Source: Herbiconiux ginsengi
GTDB taxonomy: Bacteria; Actinomycetota; Actinomycetes; Actinomycetales; Microbacteriaceae
Direction: 5' to 3'
Length of the DNA: 64,000 nt
Assembly: GCF_900107435.1 (NCBI RefSeq)
Contig: NZ_FNPZ01000002.1
Location: 884,979 to 948,978 of the forward strand
Shown here: piece by piece, positions 15,660-22,885 of the stretch
How positions within the stretch are numbered: position 1 is the first letter of the stretch
Layout: each line of letters opens with the position of its first letter
Translations under genes and position numbers: made by a program
The notes under the pieces: generated by a model
The model's input: the letters and a program-made list of their open reading frames with translations, nothing else
Told to the model about the DNA's origin: nothing
Database searches by the model: none

Positions 15660-15842
15660 CTTGGCCTTCCGCTCAGCGCGTGTTTCAGCCTTGAAGTTGG
15701 CTTTGATCCAAATTTCGTCCGCGCAATCCTCCGAACACGCCTTCCACGGCATGACGCGCTCACGCTTCGTCACACGAATTCCGCAGTTGCGGCATCTGTA
15801 GAGACGCCGAGGCTTCCATTGTTTTGCGACAAGCCGGTTCAT
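15639..15842 (-). CDS. small zinc-ribbon-like protein, 67 aa
   Basis: C17-x2-C20 and C36-x3-C40 (YRCRNCG; KACSEDC) look like a four-cysteine zinc site, with basic residues on both sides and a highly charged C-terminal helix. ATG 15842 overlaps the TGA of the upstream RHH gene (ATGA), so the two are translationally coupled. The 3' end overlaps vsr by 21 bp tail to tail. It could be a toxin, an effector or a nucleic-acid-binding partner of the RHH protein. No family is recognised. Confidence 0.6.
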   Translation of the reverse strand: MNRLVAKQWKPRRLYRCRNCGIRVTKRERVMPWKACSEDCADEIWIKANFKAETRAERKAKSLHLYD

Positions 15843-15982
15843 GAGTCTTCCCGCACATAATTGGCGAGTTCCTCGGCTACGACAGCACTTAGCTCGTCGC
15901 CATGTTGCACAGCTTTCGATTGGGCAGCCATCCAGAGCTCCGCAGAGACCTCGACGTGAATTGTTCGAATAGTCGGTGTCAT
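15839..15982 (-). CDS. ribbon-helix-helix protein, 47 aa
   Basis: This short gene runs from ATG 15982 to TGA. The product fits an RHH antitoxin or repressor: beta strand TIRTIHVEVSAELW, then two helices (AAQSKAVQHGD and LSAVVAEELANYVRE). The start codon lies inside the first of three operator repeats, so autoregulation is likely. Its stop overlaps the start of the 67-aa zinc-ribbon gene. The divergent gene at 16046 encodes a second RHH protein. Confidence 0.65.
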   Translation of the reverse strand: MTPTIRTIHVEVSAELWMAAQSKAVQHGDELSAVVAEELANYVREDS

Positions 15983-16036
15983 GACACCATACTACAGCTC
16001 GTCATGACACCCCACAAGGTCAATCGTCATGACACC
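15975..16036. promoter_or_regulatory. three operator repeats between divergent RHH genes
   Basis: GTCATGACACC occurs at 15978-15988, 16001-16011 and 16026-16036, spaced 23 and 25 bp. The first copy sits in a perfect 14-bp palindrome, GGTGTCATGACACC (15975-15988), that includes the start codon of the 47-aa gene. The spacing of about two helical turns suits cooperative RHH dimers on one face of the DNA. Confidence 0.75.
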
Positions 16037-16045
16037 ATTGGAGTT

Positions 16046-16189
16046 ATGCCCAATCAGCCGAAGACACCAATGAAGTCGTTCAGGATCTCTGAGGACCTAT
16101 ATCGATCCGCGCTCTCGAAGGCCAAGTCGGAGGGAAAATCGCTCACCGATGTTGTGCGCGAAGCTTTGGAGCACTACATCAGCTCGTGA
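16046..16189 (+). CDS. ribbon-helix-helix protein, 47 aa
   Basis: The RHH pattern is clear: MKSFRISEDLYRSALSKAKS, followed by LTDVVREALEHYISS. The start is ATG 16046, with GGAG close upstream, or the internal ATG at 16070. The gene begins 10 bp after the third operator repeat and is divergent from the other RHH gene. Lying alone with no toxin downstream on its strand, it may be an orphan antitoxin or the regulator of the opposite operon. Confidence 0.7.
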   Translation: MPNQPKTPMKSFRISEDLYRSALSKAKSEGKSLTDVVREALEHYISS

Positions 16190-16219
16190 ACTACGGATTG
16201 GTCGGGGCAGCGTCAGGCC

Positions 16220-17143
16220 TTAAGGACCTTCCAGTTCTTCGACGGTCCCGCGCTCAGGCAGCTGCGGAGCATCTCTGACTACCTCGTCATCGGCCCTCGC
16301 GCGTCGCCACCGCTCACCCGCGATCACGGCGCCCGAACCATCATTTGACGGAACAACTCGGACTGAGATGTACTCCATGGCAGACGGCACCGGCACGCCA
16401 AGAGCCTTGGCAATGTGAGCATGGTACTTCCCACTCAGTATCACGATGCCTTCGCTAGCTAGCACCGAGCGCGATCCACCGTTTCCGCGCACGCGCTTCT
16501 GGGCATCCAGTTGCCGCGCCACCGTCGCGACAGTGGTGCGATGGACTATGCGACCCTCTGCAGCGCGAAACAGTCGGTGAAGGCGCTGCGTTCCTTTTGT
16601 GCTGTCGAGAATGTGCGCAACGACGTCTTCCGGAAGCTGTAGCAGAACATTTGGTGGCAATTGAGCATCACGCCACAACCACTTGATGGCTGCCCTGCCC
16701 GCGGGACTCAACTGACTCTTCTGATCGCGATTGGTCTTCTCTCGGCGGTTCATTTCGGAGACTCGCACAAGCCCTACGGACCAGCGCGATGCGGCGTCGT
16801 CTGCGGTGCCTACAAGCGCAATCTGGTCAAAGACCTCAGGCGGAAGCATCCAGCCGCCCATCGACTGACTCCACTTGGCGTCTACCTCGTACCCCTCAAT
16901 GAAGAAGTCGAGCTTTGCGCCGCCTTCGAAGGAGAACTCGCGCTGCGCATTGATTTCGAATAGCGATCCAAAGTGGGTCTTCTCGGTTTTCATTAGTTCG
17001 TCCCACTTATAACGGCCAGTCTCTTGGCCGTTATAGATCATGTCGAATGTGTGCCGAATCACGCTGCCCCACCGCGAACCGTCAGGGTCAAGTCTCAGTA
17101 GCTCTTCAGCGACCGTCTCGAGTGGGAGGTCGACTACTGACAT
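16220..17143 (-). CDS. NaeI-like type IIE restriction endonuclease, 307 aa
   Basis: ATG 17143 gives a protein of about NaeI size. GQETGRYKWDELMKTEKTHF then EINAQREFSFEGG and KLDFFIEGYEVDAKWSQ match the NaeI endonuclease domain. The catalytic residues of NaeI (E70, D86, D95, K97) correspond with one constant offset to E63, D79, D88 and K90. At the position of NaeI Leu43, known for converting the enzyme to a topoisomerase when changed to lysine, this protein has I36. The C-terminal half would be the CAP-like effector-DNA-binding domain. NaeI cuts GCCGGC; the same site here is inferred. Longer upstream starts look non-coding. Confidence 0.85.
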   Translation of the reverse strand: MSVVDLPLETVAEELLRLDPDGSRWGSVIRHTFDMIYNGQETGRYKWDELMKTEKTHFGSLFEINAQREFSFEGGAKLDFFIEGYEVDAKWSQSMGGWMLPPEVFDQIALVGTADDAASRWSVGLVRVSEMNRREKTNRDQKSQLSPAGRAAIKWLWRDAQLPPNVLLQLPEDVVAHILDSTKGTQRLHRLFRAAEGRIVHRTTVATVARQLDAQKRVRGNGGSRSVLASEGIVILSGKYHAHIAKALGVPVPSAMEYISVRVVPSNDGSGAVIAGERWRRARADDEVVRDAPQLPERGTVEELEGP

Positions 17144-17554
17144 CACGACTTCTTCATGATTGGACACGAGGCGAGCATACAGAGCGCCCGTGATGAGCGA
17201 TGCGTGGCGGCGCCGCGGACAGCAGGGGCGATGCCCGTCCAAGAACAGGCCCATATGCGCGCGGCCGAAGTATTCGGCTGGTCCACTCGAATCAGTGAGA
17301 GCAGCGGGAGTCACGCCGACCTGCGGAAGCGCCCCAGCTCGAGTTGGCGATGGAGTGCACTCCTCAATCTACGGGGAGGGCTGACGCATGAAGATTTGAC
17401 TGAACCCGACGACTCCAATCCTGAGTATTAGAGATTGGCTCGTGAACGTAGAAATCTCGAATCGCGCAACGATCGTGTCACCCGAATTGGGGATCCGTGA
17501 ACGAGCGACAATCGCCATGACTACCGATTGACTTCTTCCAACGTAGGGGGAACA
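17144..17554. other. gap between divergent genes, no supported gene
   Basis: This 411-bp stretch separates the NaeI-like gene from the divergent NA37-like gene. Open frames exist on both strands but have no start signals or protein-like composition. It presumably holds the two promoters. No repeat or hairpin stands out. Confidence 0.5.
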
Positions 17555-18604
17555 TTGACAAACTATTCCGGCCTTGAGCTTGGCCCGATCGTGATGCACC
17601 AAGTCCGACGTACAGACGACCCGCAGCGGCGATTTGAGGTTCACCTCACTGATGAGCCAGTGGTGCTTGAATCTGAGGACCGCACGTTCCTTACGATGCG
17701 ATTTTTGAAAGTACTCAGCAATCGCGGAGTTGCGATCATTGCGGACAGTGACGAACCGAGCGAGGTAAGGACGGCGGTTCTTCAAATGTGGGCGCCGGGC
17801 ACCGACTTCGTAGCGCAGAGTAAGTCCATCGCAATGTCATTGTCGAACGTACAACCGGGGAGTGCATTGGCAGGACTTCTCATGGTGGCCCAGGCGAAAC
17901 TCGGGGGTGATGACCTACTCGTGGTTGCGAAGGTTGAGCATCAGGAAGCCATGCGTCTGGAGCCCACGACAAACGCGGTCGGCCATCAAGTCTATGAGGT
18001 CGAGCACATTCGAGACCTGGTCTTTGGAGACGCTGCTCGGATCTACAAAGTTGCCGTTTTTTCACGCAGCTCATCAGCCGCCGGAATTGTCGGGGGCGAG
18101 CTTGTTGACGAACAGAATGGGCGCGGGTTTGCCGAGTATTTCTTGACTCGCTTTCTGGGAATGAAGCTTCGCGAGGAGCCAGCGGTACTCACAGAAAGAT
18201 TCCTGACAGGCATGACTGCGGCCATCAACCAAAGCACAATGGGCGCCGAAGCCAAGATAGATGCGCAGTCCTCATTGCTTTCGGAGCTTAACTCCAACAC
18301 GAATTTCATCAACCCGAATGCCTTCATCCAGGCTCACATACCGGCTGGACATGGAAGCGAAATTCGTCACCTCGCGGAGGCGTCCCAAACTCCCACCACC
18401 CAGTTCGCGAAGGACACTAGCCGAGTTGATACGCAGACGCGGCGGATGCGCGTGGATTTGGCAAATGGCGTGTTAGTGATCGCTCCCCCATCCGAAATCG
18501 GCCCCGAGAAGTCAGTTCGCGTTGAAGAGGGCGCTGACGGCACTGACCTAATCACTATTCAAGGAAGCCGCATAACCTCACTTAAGTCGACCGGCGGCCG
18601 TTAG
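17555..18604 (+). CDS. NA37/NdpA-like nucleoid-associated protein, 349 aa
   Basis: TTG 17555 follows AGGGGGA and is preferred over an earlier TTG at 17528. The protein resembles the 37-kDa nucleoid-associated family: N-terminal beta-rich part, central LLVVAKVEHQEAMRLEP, GRGFAEYFLTRFLGMKL, and a helical segment ending in a beta-rich C-terminus. It stops 1 nt before the GTG of the RelA/SpoT-like gene, so the pair is translationally coupled. It would bind DNA or nucleoprotein; within the defence island it may sense invading DNA. The family call is from pattern resemblance. Confidence 0.55.
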   Translation: MTNYSGLELGPIVMHQVRRTDDPQRRFEVHLTDEPVVLESEDRTFLTMRFLKVLSNRGVAIIADSDEPSEVRTAVLQMWAPGTDFVAQSKSIAMSLSNVQPGSALAGLLMVAQAKLGGDDLLVVAKVEHQEAMRLEPTTNAVGHQVYEVEHIRDLVFGDAARIYKVAVFSRSSSAAGIVGGELVDEQNGRGFAEYFLTRFLGMKLREEPAVLTERFLTGMTAAINQSTMGAEAKIDAQSSLLSELNSNTNFINPNAFIQAHIPAGHGSEIRHLAEASQTPTTQFAKDTSRVDTQTRRMRVDLANGVLVIAPPSEIGPEKSVRVEEGADGTDLITIQGSRITSLKSTGGR

Positions 18605-18605
18605 C

Positions 18606-19592
18606 GTGACTGGTTGGACCCCTGAGCGGTTATACGACCGATTCACAGAGCAGTTCGCGGTGTACAAAGATGCAGCCTCAGAAATCGAGCTTCGTGTCAA
18701 AGGCGCCCTGGACCCAAAGATCGTACATTCGATTTCTGCGCGGCCGAAGGATCCACTCGAGCTGTTTAGAAAGCAGCGCCGGAAAGGATACCTCGACCCT
18801 TGGTTGGACTGCCCGGACCTAGTAGGTGCTCGGGTCATAGTCCCGGAAGCGAGCCTAAAGTCGGTGGTCACCGATACTTTGAATGCACAAGAAGGATTAT
18901 CTGTGGTAGTTGAAGATCAGACTCTCGACGCCGACCCCGAAGTGCTTCACTATCGCGGCCTTCATTTACATATTACGTATAAGGACCTCACGAACGCCGA
19001 CGGAATCCCCATTCGGTGTGAAGTTCAGGTTCGAACGATTGCAGAACACGCATGGTCTGAGACGGTTCACAAGTACGTTTACAAGTCACCGATTGACCTA
19101 CCGGCAGACGCTCGGCGCGTGTTTAGTCGGCTGTTAGTGCTTGTCGAATTGTTTGATGAAGAGCTCACGAAGGGAGCGGGAATGGTCAGCTCATTGGAGA
19201 GCTATCAATGCCTCCAGCTTTCGAGACATCTTGAACGGAAGCTTCAAGATTTTGCGGCTGTCCCCTCTGACATAGGGCTCAGCGTGGAGAACATCGTCGC
19301 ACTGGCGACGGCGGGGAGCGGAACGATCGAGTCGTTCCAACAGGACACCGATTCGTACATAGAGGAGCACCGCTCAGAGCTTCACGGCATCATGAGCGCC
19401 TACGGCCCGTCTGCGAGTGGCTTTGACATTGCGTCAAGGTGGATCTTGACACAAGGCGAAGCTCTCTTGCTACTGGCTCTCCTCGATAAGGACGAATACG
19501 CTCTAAGTGCTCAGCTTCGAGACTCTGATCTATACCACGTCGTGGAGCAGCTCGCCCTTATCAGCGGACACAGTGGATTTGTCATTGAGTAG
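18606..19592 (+). CDS. RelA/SpoT-like nucleotidyltransferase-domain protein, 328 aa
   Basis: The synthetase-type RelA/SpoT fold spans about residues 35-165: SARPKDPLELFRKQ (basic ATP region), D71 in DLVGARVIV, Y116 in HYRGLHLHI, E139-V-Q-V-R-T, H148, and H155 with YVYK. No HD hydrolase, TGS or ACT domain is present. It is longer than house-keeping small alarmone synthetases, with a helical C-terminal half of about 160 residues of unknown role. It could make (p)ppGpp or another pyrophosphorylated product, as toxSAS/CapRel toxins do. It is coupled (1-nt gap) to the NA37-like gene. Confidence 0.8.
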   Translation: MTGWTPERLYDRFTEQFAVYKDAASEIELRVKGALDPKIVHSISARPKDPLELFRKQRRKGYLDPWLDCPDLVGARVIVPEASLKSVVTDTLNAQEGLSVVVEDQTLDADPEVLHYRGLHLHITYKDLTNADGIPIRCEVQVRTIAEHAWSETVHKYVYKSPIDLPADARRVFSRLLVLVELFDEELTKGAGMVSSLESYQCLQLSRHLERKLQDFAAVPSDIGLSVENIVALATAGSGTIESFQQDTDSYIEEHRSELHGIMSAYGPSASGFDIASRWILTQGEALLLLALLDKDEYALSAQLRDSDLYHVVEQLALISGHSGFVIE

Positions 19593-19937
19593 AGATCCGA
19601 CACCTGCGTCGCAGGCCTTCAACTCTCGAGCGCAGCTCACTCCAGTGTCGCTGACAACGAGAGGGACGACGCCGCGGAGTCTTGCATGAGTTAGAACCTG
19701 ACCAAGAAGACTGTGCGGGTGCTCTTGGCTGTGATCCAGTCGAGCTGGGGCTTCGACGTGTCTTCGTGGTCGAACAGGTTCGTCAAGGTCCCGAAGGGCT
19801 TCCCTTTCAGGGCTCCGCCGACAAGTTCGCGCGCTGGTTCTGGCGATGAGTCTCGTTGAGAACCAGTTGATTCGCGTCGATCGGCGGCTCCGTCGCGCTT
19901 GCTCGCGGACTGACGGACTCCCGCTAAGTTCGTTCTC
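19593..19937 (-). other. intergenic region with a possible gene relic
   Basis: There is no complete gene in 345 bp. On the minus strand 19691 to about 19830 reads as a protein C-terminus (ALKGKPFGTLTNLFDHEDTS, then KSTRTVFLVRF and stop). It lacks a start and merges upstream into low-quality sequence. It is probably the decayed end of a larger gene; no family is recognised. Confidence 0.4.
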
Positions 19938-20759
19938 ATGACTGACAAGGTTGCGCTCGCCTACTTGCTCCGGTCTGTAAACGCGCGCTATGTAGAAGTG
20001 TTTTACGGCGACGAGCGAATAAGCGAAGCTACTGGATTTGTGGTCGAGCACGAAGAGAGACTTTTCCTCATCAGCAACCGGCATGTGCTGGCCGGGATGA
20101 AGCCAGGGAGTATGGAATTAGTCGACAAAGCTGGCAGACAAGCAACTAGCGTGCGAATCACCTCATATGTCGCAACCGAATCGAGTTCGGCGACGGTGTG
20201 CCAAGACTTCCCTTTGATAGCTCCATCCACGGCTGGAGGATATCCGTCGGCCCTCTGGTTCGAGCATCCCACTTACGGAAACACCGTTGATGTTGCCGCT
20301 CTTGAGCTGACCGATCTACAGGCCCCCGACTACGCTCTGCAAGACGAGACCGTGGCGAACGACGAGTCTTCGATGTACCCGATCAGACAACTCGATACGA
20401 TGACCGTAATCGGTTATCCAGGTGGCGTGCACGGTGGAGTTCGCGGCAAGGCCGTATGGATGAAAGGCACCGTTGCCAGCGACTACGCCGATGAAGTCGA
20501 CGGACTGCCCAGATTCCTCATCGATAGTCGGACGCGTGCGGGAATGTCCGGTTCGCCGGTCTACTTCAGCGCCGCAGGTCGCAGCGCAGTTGTGAGCGAA
20601 GGGATTCTCTCAATCGCAGACCCTGACGCCTTTCAATTCGTCGGTGTTTACTCAGGCAGAATATTTGACGAGTCGGACGTCGGGTACGTCTGGCGAGCAA
20701 AGACAATGTGGGAGATCGTTGTCGGCGAAGTGTTAGGGCAGGCGTATCAGCCGATCTGA
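19938..20759 (+). CDS. trypsin-like serine peptidase, cytoplasmic, 273 aa
   Basis: The chymotrypsin-fold triad can be placed at H49 (FLISNRHVLAG), D118 (NTVDVAALEL) and S204 (RAGMSGSPVYF, the GxSGS motif). IGYPGGVHGG lies between D118 and S204. No signal peptide or membrane segment is visible, so it acts inside the cell, unlike secreted trypsins. Cytoplasmic trypsin-like proteases occur as effectors in bacterial defence systems, which suits its place between the RelA/SpoT-like gene and higBA. No dedicated sensor gene is adjacent. Confidence 0.8.
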   Translation: MTDKVALAYLLRSVNARYVEVFYGDERISEATGFVVEHEERLFLISNRHVLAGMKPGSMELVDKAGRQATSVRITSYVATESSSATVCQDFPLIAPSTAGGYPSALWFEHPTYGNTVDVAALELTDLQAPDYALQDETVANDESSMYPIRQLDTMTVIGYPGGVHGGVRGKAVWMKGTVASDYADEVDGLPRFLIDSRTRAGMSGSPVYFSAAGRSAVVSEGILSIADPDAFQFVGVYSGRIFDESDVGYVWRAKTMWEIVVGEVLGQAYQPI

Positions 20760-21038
20760 GCGTTGCCGCTCTCAATATCCCCGCTCCGCGTCAGTGACAA
20801 CGGAGGATCTAGAGTGCCGGAGTGAAGGGCACTCCACGTTCTCTCGCACGGGACGTTCGTTCCAGCGTCGAACTGGAAGCGCCTGGCCGATTAGTGACCA
20901 TCCGAGGTGTAGTTGGTTGGTGAGGTGAAATGGCCTCGCGAACGCTGGGAAGCCTTGCGCGATGTGACTCATGTGAATCGAGGATTGAGCATCAGCTCTT
21001 CACCTAGCCACTAGTAACGCGACCCGTTATCATTGAGC
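20760..21038. other. intergenic region, nothing recognised
   Basis: No gene, relic or strong hairpin is supported in these 279 bp between the protease and higB genes. It presumably holds the higBA promoter. Confidence 0.5.
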
Positions 21039-21320
21039 ATGATCCACTCGTTCGCCGACCTCAACACGGAGCGGGTCTGGAATCGGCAGCATGTCCGCCG
21101 ATTCGGCAGTGACCTGCAGCGCATGGCGAACCGCAAGCTCCTCATCCTGGACGCGGTTGAGGATCTCAATGAGCTTCGCATTCCGCCCGGCAACCGTCTC
21201 GAACAGTTGAAGGGCGATCGCGAAGGTCAGCACAGCATCCGAATCAACGACCAATGGCGCATCTGCTTCGTCTGGACTCCCACGGGTCCGGCTGATGTGG
21301 AGATCGTCGACTACCACTGA
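21039..21320 (+). CDS. higB: HigB-type mRNA interferase toxin, 93 aa
   Basis: The RelE/HigB fold is evident: SFADLNTERVW at the start, LRIPPGNRLEQLKGDREG in the middle, QHSIRINDQWRICFVW and VEIVDYH at the end, with R and H residues typical of the catalytic surface. ATG 21039 is preferred over an in-frame TTG two codons upstream. Toxin-first order with higA 11 nt downstream is characteristic of higBA. It would cleave mRNA on translating ribosomes. Confidence 0.92.
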   Translation: MIHSFADLNTERVWNRQHVRRFGSDLQRMANRKLLILDAVEDLNELRIPPGNRLEQLKGDREGQHSIRINDQWRICFVWTPTGPADVEIVDYH

Positions 21321-21331
21321 GAGGAGACATC

Positions 21332-21628
21332 ATGGCAACCGCACACGCACCGATCCACCCGGGTGAGATCCTTCTCGAGGAGTTCCTGAAGCCGCTGGAG
21401 ATCAGCCAGTACCGGCTCGCACAGGCGATCAACGTGCCGCCTCGGCGCATCAACGAGATCGTTCACGGCAAGCGCGGTATCTCCCCCGACACAGCAGCTC
21501 GGCTTGCCCGGGCGTTCGGGACCTCGGATCGATTCTGGACGAATCTGCAAACCCGTTACGACCTCGAACTCGTAGCGGAAGCCAAGACCGAGGAACTCGA
21601 CCGGATCGTGCCGCTGCTCAGCGCGTGA
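21332..21628 (+). CDS. higA: HigA-type antitoxin, 98 aa
   Basis: This is an HTH_3/Xre-type antitoxin: IHPGEILLEEFLKPLEISQY, then RLAQAINVPPRRINEIVHGK (the helix-turn-helix) and GTSDRFWTNLQTRYDLELV. ATG 21332 follows GAGAGGAGAC. It neutralises HigB and represses the operon. A degraded relative lies at 24785-25048. Confidence 0.93.
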   Translation: MATAHAPIHPGEILLEEFLKPLEISQYRLAQAINVPPRRINEIVHGKRGISPDTAARLARAFGTSDRFWTNLQTRYDLELVAEAKTEELDRIVPLLSA

Positions 21629-21761
21629 CCAATCAGAGGCTGAATCTCCGATTCACCCACTCGGAGGGCTGACTGCGCTTCACCGCAATGTTCGGGTTCC
21701 CAACCGCTACTCCGCGCCGGGACAGGTGCGGCGGATGCATGCGGAGGAATACACTCGCCGC

Positions 21762-22628
21762 ATGTCCGATGCCAATGGAGGCAACAGGCCACCGTTTCCG
21801 GAGAACGTGCCGGCAGCGGGCACGGGCATGCCGCAGTCTTCTCATGACGGTGCGCAACAGCCGCCCGCGACGGCCGGCCAGCCGGCACCGGCTTCGGCCG
21901 CGACTCCGGTGGCGGCGCGGCATCCCAAGAGGGTCTATGCGATCGGCGGCGCGATTCTGGTGGCTGTGGTCGGGGCGACAGCGTCGGCCGTCATCACGCC
22001 CGAACGGCTCGACGGGCTCTTCGCCATGTTCGGTGGTGGTGCCGGTGCGGGGGTCGCGGCATCCGCTTCATCGACGCCGCCGGGGCTCGAGACCAAGAAC
22101 GTCTCGAGTGGCGACAAGGCGCTGTCGTTCGCGATTCCTGCCGAATGGGGTGCGCGCACCGGGAATTACAACGTGAGTCCGGATGCCGGAACCGCCGTCG
22201 TCACCGGAACCCAAGTCGACTCACCGGTCGAGTTCGGCGAAGACGGAGCCTACGTCGCGGTGTCGAAGGACTTTGCGACCAGAACAGGGCTGGCCGGCCT
22301 CGAATCCACCGACCTCCGCGCCCGCGCCGACGACCTCGTCGGAAAGGCGGACTGGACGATCGACGGATGCATCGCCTCCGACGAGCCGTCCCGCGAGAAG
22401 GATGGCTGGCAGCTGGCGACGCGGTATTGGACGGATTGCGCGCAGATCCCCGACAGCAAGCTGTGGGAGATGGTGGCCATCGATGACGAGGGGACGATGG
22501 TCGTGACGCTGCAGGTGTTGCTGTCGCCGGATGCATCCCCCGAGGTCATGGACACGATCGTCGGCTCCTTCACTGTCGACCCGCGGAAGGTGGCGTCTGG
22601 GCTGGGGGGCGACGTCGTGCTTCCTTGA
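21762..22628 (+). CDS. membrane-anchored extracytoplasmic protein, 288 aa
   Basis: ATG 21762 opens a proline- and alanine-rich cytoplasmic stretch of about 55 residues. One membrane segment (RVYAIGGAILVAVVGATASAVI) and an extracytoplasmic domain follow, with SGDKALSFAIPAEWGARTGN and two cysteines (DGCIAS, TDCAQ) that could form a disulfide. This layout resembles actinobacterial type II membrane proteins with a PsbP/LpqN-like outer domain, though the fold call is uncertain. The Shine-Dalgarno-like GGAGGA is rather far (13 nt) from the start. Confidence 0.6.
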   Translation: MSDANGGNRPPFPENVPAAGTGMPQSSHDGAQQPPATAGQPAPASAATPVAARHPKRVYAIGGAILVAVVGATASAVITPERLDGLFAMFGGGAGAGVAASASSTPPGLETKNVSSGDKALSFAIPAEWGARTGNYNVSPDAGTAVVTGTQVDSPVEFGEDGAYVAVSKDFATRTGLAGLESTDLRARADDLVGKADWTIDGCIASDEPSREKDGWQLATRYWTDCAQIPDSKLWEMVAIDDEGTMVVTLQVLLSPDASPEVMDTIVGSFTVDPRKVASGLGGDVVLP

Positions 22629-22689
22629 GGTGGGCATTTGCCGCGCCTGGAGGGATGGCGGCACAGTCGACGTCGGAGCGGGCCGAAAT

Positions 22690-22790
22690 CAGGCGGCGTG
22701 GGCAGGGTGGCACGACTTCGCAGCGACGAACTGCACGACGTCATGGCCGCAATCGAGATAGTTGGGCCTGCACGTGCACGTATGTCCCGC
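22690..22790 (+). pseudogene. relic of a DUF222/HNH gene 5' region
   Basis: LRSDELHDVMAAIEIVG encoded here matches LSDDELLDVMAAIEAVG near the N-terminus of the DUF222/HNH protein at 25234, and the DNA is also similar. The match stops soon after and no full gene follows. A related element may once have been inserted here. Confidence 0.6.
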
Positions 22791-22885
22791 GGATGCCTCG
22801 GCGCGCCTCAGTTTCGCGCGCAAGCACCACACGTGCAGAATAGGCAAGGGTCGACACCGTAGGCGGCCAAAGGGGGTGGACGCCG

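Noticed and set aside
17156-17431. Small plus-strand frame between the NaeI-like and NA37-like genes
   Set aside because: No ribosome binding site and no protein-like pattern; could not be supported as a controller gene of the restriction system.
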